The position numbers were made by a program, and so were the translations under genes. Below the pieces are notes generated by a model. That model ran no database searches. It was not told where the DNA came from and saw only the letters and a program-made list of their open reading frames with translations. From PALSA-505 sp963762615 (GTDB lineage: Bacteria; Actinomycetota; Actinomycetes; Streptosporangiales; Streptosporangiaceae), in assembly GCA_963762615.1 (NCBI GenBank), contig CAVXLG010000019.1, positions 49,180 through 113,179 of the forward strand: 64,000 bases of DNA. The letters are read 5' to 3'. This document shows positions 8,312 to 16,218 of this stretch, piece after piece. Position 1 is the first letter of the stretch, and each line of letters starts with the position of its first letter.

Positions 8312-9280
8312 TCAGGAGGCGGCCTTCTCGAGCGCCCCGTCGGCGCTCGGATGCCCGGTGAGCGTGAGGAACACCTCGTCGAGCTTCGGCTGGCGCAAGG
8401 CGACGTCCTCGACCTCGACGCCCGCGTCCTCGACCGCGCGCAGCGCGTTCATCAGCACCGGGCCGCCGCCCTCGACGCTGACGCTCACCTGGCGCGTCGC
8501 GTCGTCGACGCGGACATCGCCGTGGTCGAGCCGGCCCAGTACCTCCGCGACCCGGGCCACGTCGAGGTGGTACCGGACGTGCACCTCGATGACCTTCCCG
8601 CCGATCCGGCGCTTCAGCTCGGCGGGCGTTCCGGCCGCCGCCACCCGGCCGTGGTCGATGATCACGACGTGGCTGGCCAGGTTGTCCGCCTCGTCCAGGT
8701 ACTGAGTGGTGAGCAGGACGTCCGTGCCCTGTTCCACCAGCTTCCTGATCGCGTCCCAGAGCTCGATCCGGCTGCGCGGGTCCAGCCCGGTCGTCGGCTC
8801 GTCGAGCAGCAGCAGCTTGGGCGCGCCGACCAGGCTGGCGCCGAGGTCGAGCCTGCGTCGCATGCCGCCGGAGTAGGTGCGCACGAGGCGGTCGGCCGCG
8901 CCGGTCAGGCCGAGCGATTCCAGCACGGATGAGGCATTCGACGTGGCGGCCTTGCGGTCCTGGCCGAACAGCCGGGCGACCAGCTCCAGGTTCTCCCGGC
9001 CGGTCATGGCCGGCTCGATGGCCGCGAACTGCCCGGCCAGTCCGATGCTCCGCCGGACCGCGGGCGCCTCGCGCCGCACGTCATGACCGTTGACCCGCAG
9101 CTGTCCGCTGTCGGGCCGCAGTAGCGTCGCCACCGCCCTGATGAAGGTCGTCTTGCCTGCGCCGTTCGGTCCCAGCAGGGCGACCACCTGCCCGGACCCG
9201 GCCGTCAGGTCGAGCCCGTCGAGGGCCCGCGTCTTGCCAAAGCGCTTCGTCAGCCCCTTGGCCTCGATGATGAGCGCCAT
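8312..9280 (-). CDS. ABC transporter ATP-binding protein (DrrA-like)
   Basis: A 322-residue cytoplasmic ATPase. Walker A is GPNGAGKTT, the Q-loop and signature motif follow (TYSGGMRRRLDLGASL), and Walker B is LLLLDEPTTGLDP. The C-terminal extension after residue 225 (EVHVRYHLDVARVAEVL) is the DrrA-type C-terminal region. The length fits DrrA relatives (about 320-330). ATG 9280 was chosen over the upstream in-frame start at 9304 because GAGAAGG lies about 8 bases before it, and the upstream alternative falls next to the operator dyad. It forms an operon with the permease, divergent from the TetR regulator. Confidence 0.92.
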   Translation of the reverse strand: MALIIEAKGLTKRFGKTRALDGLDLTAGSGQVVALLGPNGAGKTTFIRAVATLLRPDSGQLRVNGHDVRREAPAVRRSIGLAGQFAAIEPAMTGRENLELVARLFGQDRKAATSNASSVLESLGLTGAADRLVRTYSGGMRRRLDLGASLVGAPKLLLLDEPTTGLDPRSRIELWDAIRKLVEQGTDVLLTTQYLDEADNLASHVVIIDHGRVAAAGTPAELKRRIGGKVIEVHVRYHLDVARVAEVLGRLDHGDVRVDDATRQVSVSVEGGGPVLMNALRAVEDAGVEVEDVALRQPKLDEVFLTLTGHPSADGALEKAAS

Positions 9281-9304
9281 CTGGCACCTTCTCTCGTAGA
9301 ACAT

Positions 9305-9323
9305 CGTTCGATGTGATCGAACG
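9305..9323. promoter_or_regulatory. Palindromic operator 1 of the ABC exporter / TetR intergenic region
   Basis: CGTTCGATGTGATCGAACG is a perfect 8-3-8 inverted repeat, 25 bp upstream of the ATPase start. On the minus strand a TTGACA (9350-9355) with an 18-base spacer to CAGAAT (9326-9331) makes a plausible promoter, so this dyad would lie at the transcription start, a classic repressor position. The expected ligand-responsive repressor is the divergent TetR protein. Confidence 0.75.
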
Positions 9324-9360
9324 GCATTCTGCTATACGTAATGACGCGTTGTCAACCGCA

Positions 9361-9377
9361 ATTCGAGAGACTCGAAT
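9361..9377. promoter_or_regulatory. Palindromic operator 2 (same consensus)
   Basis: ATTCGAGAGACTCGAAT is a perfect 7-3-7 inverted repeat 30 bp before the TetR start. It shares the consensus RTTCGA-n5-TCGAAY with the dyad at 9305-9323, which supports two binding sites for one regulator, giving repression of the pump and autoregulation. Confidence 0.72.
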
Positions 9378-9406
9378 GATGTTCCAGATGCGCTACAGTG
9401 GCCGAC

Positions 9407-10150
9407 ATGGCAGAACAGACCGGGGCGCGGTGGTCGGATACGTCCGGCATCCCTGAGCCGCCCTGGCGCACCGCGCGCAGATCGGCCGGGCGAGTACCGC
9501 TGACCCGCGAGGCGATCGTCGAGGCGGCGCTGCGGGTTATCGACGCGGAGGGCATGGACGGCCTGTCGATGCGCCGGGTGGGTGAGGAGCTCGGCACCGG
9601 GGCCGCGTCCATCTACTGGCACGTGCGGAACAAGGACCAGCTGCTCCAGCTGGTTTTCGAGCGCGTGATCGAGGAAGTCCAGCTGCCCGATCCCGATCCG
9701 TCCCGCTGGCAGGAGCAGCTCGGCGACCTCGCCGACCAGATGCGGGCCATCCTGACCAGCCACCGGGACGTCGCGCGGCTATCACTGGGGCGCGTTCCCG
9801 CTGGCCCCGCGCTGGCGGTCCTCACCGAGTGGCTGTTCACGCTGCTGAAGCCGGCCGGCATCCCGGACCAGGTCATCGCCTTCCTCGGCGACCTCTTCGG
9901 CCTCTACGTCGGGGCTTTCGCGTTCGAGGAGAGCCTCGGCACCGCCTCCTTCACCGGCGGTGACCTGTCGCCCGAGCAGTTCTTCACGCTGCTGCGGGAC
10001 TACGTGCTGTCCCTGCCCCCGGACCTGTTCCCGCATACCCAGGGGGCCGTGGACATGATCTTCGGGGGCGGTCCCGACGTGCGGTTCGCGTTCGGGGTCG
10101 ATCTCATGCTCCGCGGCCTGGCGACCTACGCGAGCAAGCCCGCGGGCTGA
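9407..10150 (+). CDS. TetR/AcrR family transcriptional regulator
   Basis: About 247 residues. The helix-turn-helix lies at about 25-75 (LTREAIVEAALRVIDAEGMDGLSMRRVGEELGTGAASIYWHVRNKD), followed by an alpha-helical ligand domain resembling the TetR C-terminal class (PAGPALAVLTEWLFTLLKPAG). It should repress the divergent ABC exporter until an exported compound binds it. The start is either ATG 9407 or GTG 9398; neither has a clear ribosome site. Two identical-consensus palindromes sit in the 126-bp divergent region. Confidence 0.9.
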   Translation: MAEQTGARWSDTSGIPEPPWRTARRSAGRVPLTREAIVEAALRVIDAEGMDGLSMRRVGEELGTGAASIYWHVRNKDQLLQLVFERVIEEVQLPDPDPSRWQEQLGDLADQMRAILTSHRDVARLSLGRVPAGPALAVLTEWLFTLLKPAGIPDQVIAFLGDLFGLYVGAFAFEESLGTASFTGGDLSPEQFFTLLRDYVLSLPPDLFPHTQGAVDMIFGGGPDVRFAFGVDLMLRGLATYASKPAG

Positions 10151-10250
10151 GGGCGGGCCGGCCTGCCGCGGGCGCGGGCGGCGTTGCTGGCCGGCGGAGC
10201 GGGAGTCGGCGGGCTGTGGCCGGGCCCGCCTGCCGCGGGCGCTGCGTTCC

Positions 10251-10757
10251 TTACTGGCGGAGCAGGAAACCGCGGATGAAGGCGGCTTGCCCCACGTGCT
10301 GGAGATCGTCGGAGATCACGCTCATCAGCCGCACCCCGAGCGTCACCGGTGGGTCCCACGACTCGTCCACTATGCGGGGCAGATCGTCGTCGGACAGCGT
10401 CAGGACGTAACGGGTCGTCTGCTCGAAGACCGCGTCGTGATACGCGGTCAGCAGCTCGGCATCCGCCTGGACGGCGGCGACTTCCCTGGTGTCGTGGTCG
10501 TAGCCGGTGGCGTCCGGCCCGAACGGCAGCCCGAACCGCTCGAACCAGCCCCCCGACGTCCACACCTGCTCGCGCCCCTCGGCCTTGCAGACGTGGTCGT
10601 CCTGGATCCGGGTCAGGTGCCATATCAGCCAGGCAATCGAGTTCGCCTCAGCGTCCACCCGGTACGCCAGCTGCTGGCGCGACAGGCCGTCCACCGCCAG
10701 GTGAACTTCCTCGCGGATCCGGCCGAACGCGTCAGCGAGCAGGTCAGCGCTGGTCAT
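10251..10757 (-). CDS. DinB/DUF664 family protein
   Basis: 168 residues of the DinB-like four-helix-bundle family. A metal-ligand His is seen in AWLIWHLTRIQDDH, and the last helix has DDLQHVGQAAFIRGF. The family includes mycothiol-dependent enzymes; the substrate here is unknown. ATG 10757 follows GAAGGGAG. It lies 3' of the serine hydrolase gene on the same strand (48 bp gap) and may be co-transcribed. It is only distantly similar to the DinB-type protein at 3270. Confidence 0.82.
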   Translation of the reverse strand: MTSADLLADAFGRIREEVHLAVDGLSRQQLAYRVDAEANSIAWLIWHLTRIQDDHVCKAEGREQVWTSGGWFERFGLPFGPDATGYDHDTREVAAVQADAELLTAYHDAVFEQTTRYVLTLSDDDLPRIVDESWDPPVTLGVRLMSVISDDLQHVGQAAFIRGFLLRQ

Positions 10758-10805
10758 CGGGCAACTCCCTTCAGGTTCGCCGGCTCGCCGGCGGTCAGGC
10801 TGTGT

Positions 10806-12056
10806 CTAGTCCGTGAGCGCCTGGTAGACCAGCTGGCGCAGCTGGGGGCGGATGCGGTGCGCGCTCGTCGGCAGCAGCTGAGTGTAGAAGCATACGGTCA
10901 GCTGCTCGGCCGGATCGATCCAGAATGCGGTATTCGCCGCGCCGCCCCACGCGAGCTCGCCCTCGTTGCACAGCATCTTGCCGGCCGCCGGGTCCATCAC
11001 GACGGAGAAGCCGAGGCCGAAGCCCACGCCGTAGGCCGGGGCATCGGCGATCAGCCGGCGGCCGGCCGTTTCCAGGTCACCCCCGCCCGGCAGGTGGTTG
11101 CGGCCCATGTAGGCGACCGTGCGTGAGCCGAGCAGCCGGGTGCCGTCCAGCTCCCCGGCCGGGCTGTCCGGGCGGGGCAGCAGCATCTGGCTGAACCGGT
11201 GATAGTCGGCGGCGGTGGACACCAGCCCCCCGCCGCCGCTGAGCCAGCGGGGCCGGCTCCGGCCCAGGGCGCCGAGCAGGTCGTTGCGGACGGCCTTGTT
11301 CGCCTCATCCGGCGTGTACAGGGCGGCCAGCCGGGTGGCGTCCTCCTCCGCCGCGATCTGGAAACCGGTGTCGGTCATGCCGAGCGGGCGCAGGATGCGG
11401 CTGGAGAAAAACTCATCCAGGCTCTGTCCCGAGGCGACCTCGACCACCCGGCCGAGCACGTCGGTGGCCACCGAGTAGTTCCACTCGGTGCCCGGCTGGA
11501 ACAGCAGCGGCAGCCCGGCCCAGACGTCGCAGCAACCGGCCAGGTCGAGCCCGGCCGGCGAGGTCCACTCGAACCCGGCGTTCCGGTACATCGCATCCAC
11601 CGGGTGGACCCGGTGGAAGCCATAGGTGAGGCCCGCCGTGTGCGTGAGCAGGTGCCAGATCCGCACCGGCTCGGTGGCGGGCACCGTAACCGGCTTGAGC
11701 TCGGGGCCGCCCGCGTACACGCGCACGCCGTCGAACGACGGGATGAAGGCGCTCACCGGGTCGGTCAGCTCGAACGCGCCCTCTTCGTAGAGCATCATGG
11801 CGGCGACCGAGGTGACCGGCTTGGTCATCGAGAAGATCCGCCACAGCGTCCCCGGCTCGACCGGCAGCCCGGCCTCGATGTCCCGCAGCCCGTACCGGGA
11901 CACGTGCACGAGGCGGCCGTGCCTGCTCACCGTCAGCAGCCAGCCGGGCAGCCGTCCGTCGTCCACGTACCGGGCGAAGTGCCGGTCGATCCGGTCCAGC
12001 CGCTCCTTGCTGAATCCGGCCTCGGCCGGGTCGGCTTGCGGTTCCAGTTCGGGCAT
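10806..12056 (-). CDS. Serine hydrolase, beta-lactamase class C-like family
   Basis: 416 residues with the class C beta-lactamase / esterase fold. The nucleophile motif SMTK (SxxK) is about residue 80, a YSVAT segment lies where YxN is expected, and WGGAANTAFWIDP resembles the third motif region. No signal peptide is visible, so it is probably cytoplasmic and more likely an esterase (EstB/LovD-like) than a penicillin-binding enzyme. The start is ATG 12056, nine bases after GGAG, rather than GTG 12065, which overlaps that site. It heads a short minus-strand run with the DinB-like gene. Confidence 0.85.
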   Translation of the reverse strand: MPELEPQADPAEAGFSKERLDRIDRHFARYVDDGRLPGWLLTVSRHGRLVHVSRYGLRDIEAGLPVEPGTLWRIFSMTKPVTSVAAMMLYEEGAFELTDPVSAFIPSFDGVRVYAGGPELKPVTVPATEPVRIWHLLTHTAGLTYGFHRVHPVDAMYRNAGFEWTSPAGLDLAGCCDVWAGLPLLFQPGTEWNYSVATDVLGRVVEVASGQSLDEFFSSRILRPLGMTDTGFQIAAEEDATRLAALYTPDEANKAVRNDLLGALGRSRPRWLSGGGGLVSTAADYHRFSQMLLPRPDSPAGELDGTRLLGSRTVAYMGRNHLPGGGDLETAGRRLIADAPAYGVGFGLGFSVVMDPAAGKMLCNEGELAWGGAANTAFWIDPAEQLTVCFYTQLLPTSAHRIRPQLRQLVYQALTD

Positions 12057-12120
12057 CGGGCTCACTCCGGGTGATCGTGGCCGCCGGGGAGCGGCCGGCC
12101 GTTGCGCTGGCGCCTGCCCG

Positions 12121-12305
12121 GCGCCGCTGAACGTCTGCGCGACCTGGCCCAGGAATCAAGGGAAACCCCGGCCGTCGGGACGAGCAGGGCGAGCTGGCCG
12201 GCGGCAGGCCGTCGCGCGGGCGCCGGCCCGGCGCCGCTGAAGGTCTGCGCGACCTGGTCTAGCAGTCAAGGAAATCCCCGGCTATCCGGACGAGCAGGGC
12301 GAGCT
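12121..12305. repeat. Direct repeat: echo of the 3' end of the MetE-like gene
   Basis: 12121-12200 and 12231-12310 align without gaps over 80 bp with 12 differences (about 85% identity). The right copy contains the true end and stop of the MetE-like gene; the left copy is a non-coding echo just downstream of that stop. Confidence 0.85.
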
Positions 12306-13370
12306 TGTCGCGCTGGGCCTGCGGCGTGACCGGGTTGCCGCCCGCCGACGTGGCGAAGCCGCACTGCGGGCTGACGGCCAGCCGCTCGGTGCCGACCAGG
12401 GCGCCGGCCTGCCGCAGCCGGGCGGCGATGTCCCCGGCCCGCTCCAGCCGGGACGTCTTCGTGGTGACGAGGCCGAGCACGATGACCTTGTCGTCGGGCA
12501 CCAGGCGGAGCGGGCCGAAGCCGCCGGACCGCTCGTCGTCGTATTCGAGCAGCAGCCGGTCGGCGTGTACCCGGCCGAAAACCGGGCCCGCGATCGGGTC
12601 GTAGCCGCCGGCCACCAGCCACCGGCCGAGCTGGTTCCCGCGGCACAGGTGAAAGCCGAACGTGGCGGGCCGCCGGCCTCGATCACCGCGTTGTCCAGGT
12701 CGATCCCGTAGGACAGCCAGCGCTGCAGCGGCCATCCCCGCTCCTCGTAGAAGGCGCGCCAGCCGGGGTCGAGGAGCAGCGGGTAGTGCGGGGCGTCCAG
12801 CTGGATGTAGCCGCAGCCCAGCCGGACCAGCTCGCGCACCTCGTCACGCAGCAGCTCGACCACGTCCGCGAGGAAGGCGTCCAGGTCCCGGTAGGCGCCC
12901 GCCGACAGTTCCGGCGACCAGAGACTGGCGAACAGGCTCGGGCTCGGCAGCGTCACCTTGGCCGGCCGGCCGGTGCAGGCGCGTACGAAGGTGAACTCCT
13001 CGGCCGCCAGGCTCCGCCGCTTGCGCAGCGGCGCGACCACCGCCAGCCCGGCCGGCCGCGGCGCCGACGCGTCACCCGCCTCCGCCGAGTGCCAGTCGCC
13101 CCACAGCCAGGCGTCCGGGCCGACCCCGGCGAACCCGTCGCAGGCGGCCGTCAGCTCGGCCTGGAACGACTCGCGCCGCAGCTCGCCGTCGTTGACGACG
13201 GGCAGGCCGATCTCCTCCTGCAGGGCGACGACCTCGCGCACCGCGCGGTCCTCAGCCGCCTTGAACGCGGCCGGGGCGATCTCCCCCGCGGCGCGGGCCG
13301 TCCGGGCCCGGTGCAGGAACGGCGGCCGGAGCAGGCTGCCGACATGCTCGACGCGGGCGGTGACGGGCAT
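12259..13370 (-). pseudogene. Cobalamin-independent methionine synthase (MetE C-terminal) family protein, frameshifted
   Basis: Starting at 13370 (MPVTARVEHVGSLLRPP) the frame encodes the barrel of a MetE C-domain-type protein (VVNDGELRRESF; YIQLDAPHY) up to LDNAVIEAGG near 12672. There the frame breaks, and the remainder continues in another frame with the zinc-ligand motif FHLCRGNQ, DKVIVLGLVTTKTSRLE and SPQCGFAT, ending at 12259. Adding one base in the run GGCGGCCCG restores one protein of about 370 residues, the usual length of stand-alone members. These enzymes transfer methyl groups to homocysteine or other thiols. The break is either a recent mutation or a sequencing error in a GC run. 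Confidence 0.8.
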
Positions 13371-13571
13371 GACGCCAGCCTGCCATCCCGTCCTGGCGGT
13401 CACGAGCGGCGGCCCAGGCATGACGCCCGGGCGGGCATCCCGCGGCAGGATCGGACGGCACCGTGTCGCCGCCGCCCGCGGCTCCGCTGCGGACTCCTCC
13501 TGCGCGCGGCCGCGGGCCATCGACTGGACGAACTCGGGACCTCGCTCCGCGATCGGCTCAGCCACTGCGGC

Positions 13572-14738
13572 TCAGGCCTCCAGCACCACGGCGAGACCCT
13601 GCCCCACGCCGATGCAGATCGCCGCGAGGCCCCACCCGCCGCCGCGGCCGTGCAGCTCGCGGGCGAGCGTGCCGAGTATCCGCGCGCCCGAGCAGCCGAG
13701 CGGATGACCCAGCGCGATCGCCCCGCCGTTGACGTTCACGATGTCCGGGTCGAGATCGGGCCACTCCGCGAGGCAGGCCAGCGACTGAGCGGCGAACGCC
13801 TCGTTCAGCTCGACCGCGGCCAGGTCCGCCCAGCCGATGCCGGCGCGCTTCAGCGCCGTTCGGGCGGCCTCGACCGGGCCGATCCCGAACAGCTGCGGCT
13901 CGACCGCGCTGACGCCGCGGGCGGCGATCCGGGCCAGCGGATCCCGCCCGGTCGCGGCGACGCCGCGCTCGCTGGCCAGCAGCAGCGCCGCCGCCCCGTC
14001 GCTGAGCTGCGACGAGTTACCGGCCGTCACGGTGCCACCGGGCCGGAACGCGGGCTTGAGCCCGGCCAGCTTCTCGGCCGTGGTGTCCGGCCGGATGCCC
14101 TCGTCGCGGTCCAGCCCGGCCAGGCCGGCCACCTCGTCGGCGAACCTGCCGTCGTTCCAGGCCCGCGCCGCCCGCTGGTGGCTGCGTGCCGCGAACGCGT
14201 CCTGGGCGGTCCGGGAGATGGCGTAGCGGTCGGCGAGTATCTCGGCGCCCTCGCCGAGGGCGACCGTCCACTCGGCGGGCATACCGGGGTTGATCATCCG
14301 CCAGCCCAGGGTGGTGGAGTACGCGGTCTCGCTGTCCCGCTGGTAGCCCCGCTCCGGCTTGAGCAGCACCCAGGGGGCGCGGCTCATCGACTCCACGCCG
14401 CCGCCGATGATCAGGTCCGCGTCGCCGGCCAGCACCGCCCGGTCGGCGGCGATCGCCGCCTCCAGGCCGGATCCGCACAGCCGGTTGAGGGTCGCGCCCG
14501 GCACGGTCGCGGGCAGGCCGGCCAGCAGGCCAGCCATCCTGGCCACGTTCCTGTTGTCCTCGCCCGCGCCGTTGGCGTCGCCGAAGTAGACGTCGTCGAT
14601 CCGCGCCGGGTCCAGCCCGGGGCTGCGGCCGAGCAGGGCGGAGATCGCGCCGGCGGCCAGGTCGTCCGGCCGGATCGCGGCCAGGGCGCCGCCGTGCTTG
14701 CCGATCGGGGTGCGCACGGCATCGACGATGAAGGTCAC
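13572..14738 (-). CDS. Thiolase family acetyl-CoA acyltransferase
   Basis: 388 residues with complete thiolase catalytic motifs: nucleophile Cys88 in LNRLCGSGLEA, NEAFAAQ, and GGAIALGHPLGCSGARI with the catalytic His and second Cys. It condenses or cleaves acyl-CoA in fatty-acid or aromatic (beta-ketoadipyl-CoA) degradation; which one cannot be told because no other pathway genes adjoin. Start GTG 14738 has GGGGAGG in front and overlaps the stop of the small upstream ORF by four bases (GTGA), implying translational coupling. Confidence 0.92.
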   Translation of the reverse strand: MTFIVDAVRTPIGKHGGALAAIRPDDLAAGAISALLGRSPGLDPARIDDVYFGDANGAGEDNRNVARMAGLLAGLPATVPGATLNRLCGSGLEAAIAADRAVLAGDADLIIGGGVESMSRAPWVLLKPERGYQRDSETAYSTTLGWRMINPGMPAEWTVALGEGAEILADRYAISRTAQDAFAARSHQRAARAWNDGRFADEVAGLAGLDRDEGIRPDTTAEKLAGLKPAFRPGGTVTAGNSSQLSDGAAALLLASERGVAATGRDPLARIAARGVSAVEPQLFGIGPVEAARTALKRAGIGWADLAAVELNEAFAAQSLACLAEWPDLDPDIVNVNGGAIALGHPLGCSGARILGTLARELHGRGGGWGLAAICIGVGQGLAVVLEA

Positions 14739-14923
14739 GTCCGCCTCCCCGCGGCCTCGAGCACGTTACGGTCCATCCACGCCAGGAAGGTGCCTCTGTC
14801 CCGGCTGACAGCATCCCACCGCACATACGCGTCGTTGTCACGCTCGTAGCAGCCCAGCGCGTAGGACGGGCGGGATCCTCCCGGCACCGCCGACACCCGG
14901 GTGATCACCCAGGACGGCAGCAC
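14735..14923 (-). CDS. Small hypothetical protein coupled to thiolase
   Basis: A 62-residue frame with ordinary composition (SYALGCYERDNDAYVRWDA, ending AAGRRT). I do not recognise it. Support for being real is the GTGA overlap with the thiolase start and the lack of low-complexity sequence. The GTG start at 14923 is uncertain because the frame stays open upstream. Confidence 0.4.
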   Translation of the reverse strand: MLPSWVITRVSAVPGGSRPSYALGCYERDNDAYVRWDAVSRDRGTFLAWMDRNVLEAAGRRT

Positions 14924-14963
14924 GACCGCGCCCGGCCGGGTGTGCTGACCGTCAACCGCCGTG

Positions 14964-15215
14964 CTACCAGCGAAAATGAACGAACACCCGGCCGAAGTTC
15001 TTCGAGTCCTTCTCGACCCGGTGGTACAGCGCCTTGATCTCCTTCTGGTCCAGGAACCTCAGCACCCGCTTCTTCAGCTGACCCGAGCCCTTACCGGGGA
15101 TGATCTCGACGAGCGGAGCCTTCTTCCTGACCGCCTCGTCGATGATCGCACGCAGGGCCCGGTCGATGTCACCCCCGCGGTTGTAGATGTCGTGCAGATC
15201 CAGCTTGAGCTTCAT
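14964..15215 (-). CDS. Smr domain protein
   Basis: 83 residues that form a lone Smr (small MutS-related) domain: KLKLDLH at the start (the LDLH motif), a helix with DRALRAIIDEA, and IIPGKGSGQLKKRV (the HGxG-like loop). Smr domains are nucleases or nucleic-acid-binding modules in MutS2 and stand-alone proteins. ATG 15215 is chosen because the domain begins there; an upstream in-frame stretch is Gly/Ala-rich. Same strand as the thiolase gene, with a short gap. The exact role is unknown. Confidence 0.85.
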   Translation of the reverse strand: MKLKLDLHDIYNRGGDIDRALRAIIDEAVRKKAPLVEIIPGKGSGQLKKRVLRFLDQKEIKALYHRVEKDSKNFGRVFVHFRW

Positions 15216-15298
15216 GGCGCCGCCTCCGGCCTGGGCAGGTCCGGGTCCACCGGCCACGCTACGCTGCCCTTCGAGGCAAGCCGCTCAGGGAGGCCGGG

Positions 15299-15706
15299 AT
15301 GCTCTACGGCGAGGAACATGTCAGGCGCTACGTCGAGACCGACGGACGCGAGGGGCACGACTGGAATGGCACTCCGGTGCTCATCCTGACCACGACCGGC
15401 CGCCGGTCCGGGCAGCGGCGCAGCACGCCGCTGATCTACGGCAGGCACGGCGATGATTACCTGGTGGTCGCCTCCAAGGGCGGAGCCGACGACCCGCCGG
15501 CCTGGTATCTCAACCTGCAGGCCGACCCCGAGGTAGGGGTGCAGGTGCTCGCGGACAAGTTCACCGCGCGGGCCCGCGCGGCGACGCCGGAGGAAAAGCC
15601 GGCCCTGTGGCGGCAGATGACCGGGATCTGGCCGGACTACGACAACTACCAGCGCAAGACCGAGCGGAGCATCCCGGTGGTGATACTGGAGCGGCAGCCC
15701 GGCTAG
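15299..15706 (+). CDS. F420-dependent nitroreductase-family (DDN-like) oxidoreductase
   Basis: 135 residues matching the deazaflavin-dependent nitroreductase family: VLILTTTGRRSGQRRSTPLIY near the start, WYLNLQADPEVGVQV in the middle, and the ending WPDYDNYQRKTERSIPVVIL. These small split-barrel enzymes use reduced cofactor F420 to reduce quinones or nitro compounds. Complete length for the family. The ATG at 15299 lies on the opposite strand to its neighbours; its end overlaps the end of the gluconokinase gene by four bases (convergent). Confidence 0.92.
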   Translation: MLYGEEHVRRYVETDGREGHDWNGTPVLILTTTGRRSGQRRSTPLIYGRHGDDYLVVASKGGADDPPAWYLNLQADPEVGVQVLADKFTARARAATPEEKPALWRQMTGIWPDYDNYQRKTERSIPVVILERQPG

Positions 15707-16218
15707 GCGGTGCCGGGGGGAGCCGCGGTCTCCAGCCGGCTGATGATCTCGGTGACCATGTCGTCGGCCGGCTGGTCGGCGTCGATGACGATCGCGTGCT
15801 CGGCCTGGCCGGGGGGTTCCAGGGCGCGGAACTGGCTGTCCAGCAGCTGCGGCGGGAAGAAGTGCCCGTGCCGCCGGGCCAGCCGGGCGGCGGCGACCGC
15901 GTGGCTGATCTGCAGGAACGCCAGCCGTGCCTGCGGCCGGCCGTCGAGCAGGGCGGCCCGGTACCTGCTGTGCAGCGCCGAGCAGGCGATGACCCCGGGC
16001 TGGCCGGCGGAGATCCGCTGGTCCATCCAGTCTTCGATGCTATGCAGCCAGGGCCAGCGGTCCGCGTCGGTGAGCGGTATCCCGGCATGCATCTTGGCCA
16101 GGTTCGCGGCCGGATGCAGCAGGTCCCCGTCTTCGAACGCGCAGTGCAGGCGGCCGGCCAGCAGCGCGCCGACCGTGGTCTTTCCGGAGCCTGAGACGCC
16201 GGCGACGATGACAATCAC
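15703..16218 (-). CDS. Gluconokinase
   Basis: About 171 residues. A P-loop VAGVSGSGKTTVG opens the protein, followed by FEDGDLLHPAANLAKM, LTDADRWPWL and ACSALHSRYRAAL, all typical of GntK-type gluconate kinases, which make 6-phosphogluconate from gluconate and ATP. Start GTG 16218 overlaps the stop of the upstream ROK gene by four bases (GTGA), so the two are probably translated together. The product feeds the pentose phosphate pathway, for which zwf and gnd lie at 29.5-32 kb. Confidence 0.92.
   Translation of the reverse strand: MIVIVAGVSGSGKTTVGALLAGRLHCAFEDGDLLHPAANLAKMHAGIPLTDADRWPWLHSIEDWMDQRISAGQPGVIACSALHSRYRAALLDGRPQARLAFLQISHAVAAARLARRHGHFFPPQLLDSQFRALEPPGQAEHAIVIDADQPADDMVTEIISRLETAAPPGTA

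Noticed and set aside
12786..14849. A 687-residue plus-strand frame
   Set aside because: It lies antisense to the thiolase and MetE-like genes and has the Arg/Gly/Pro composition of a GC-rich shadow.
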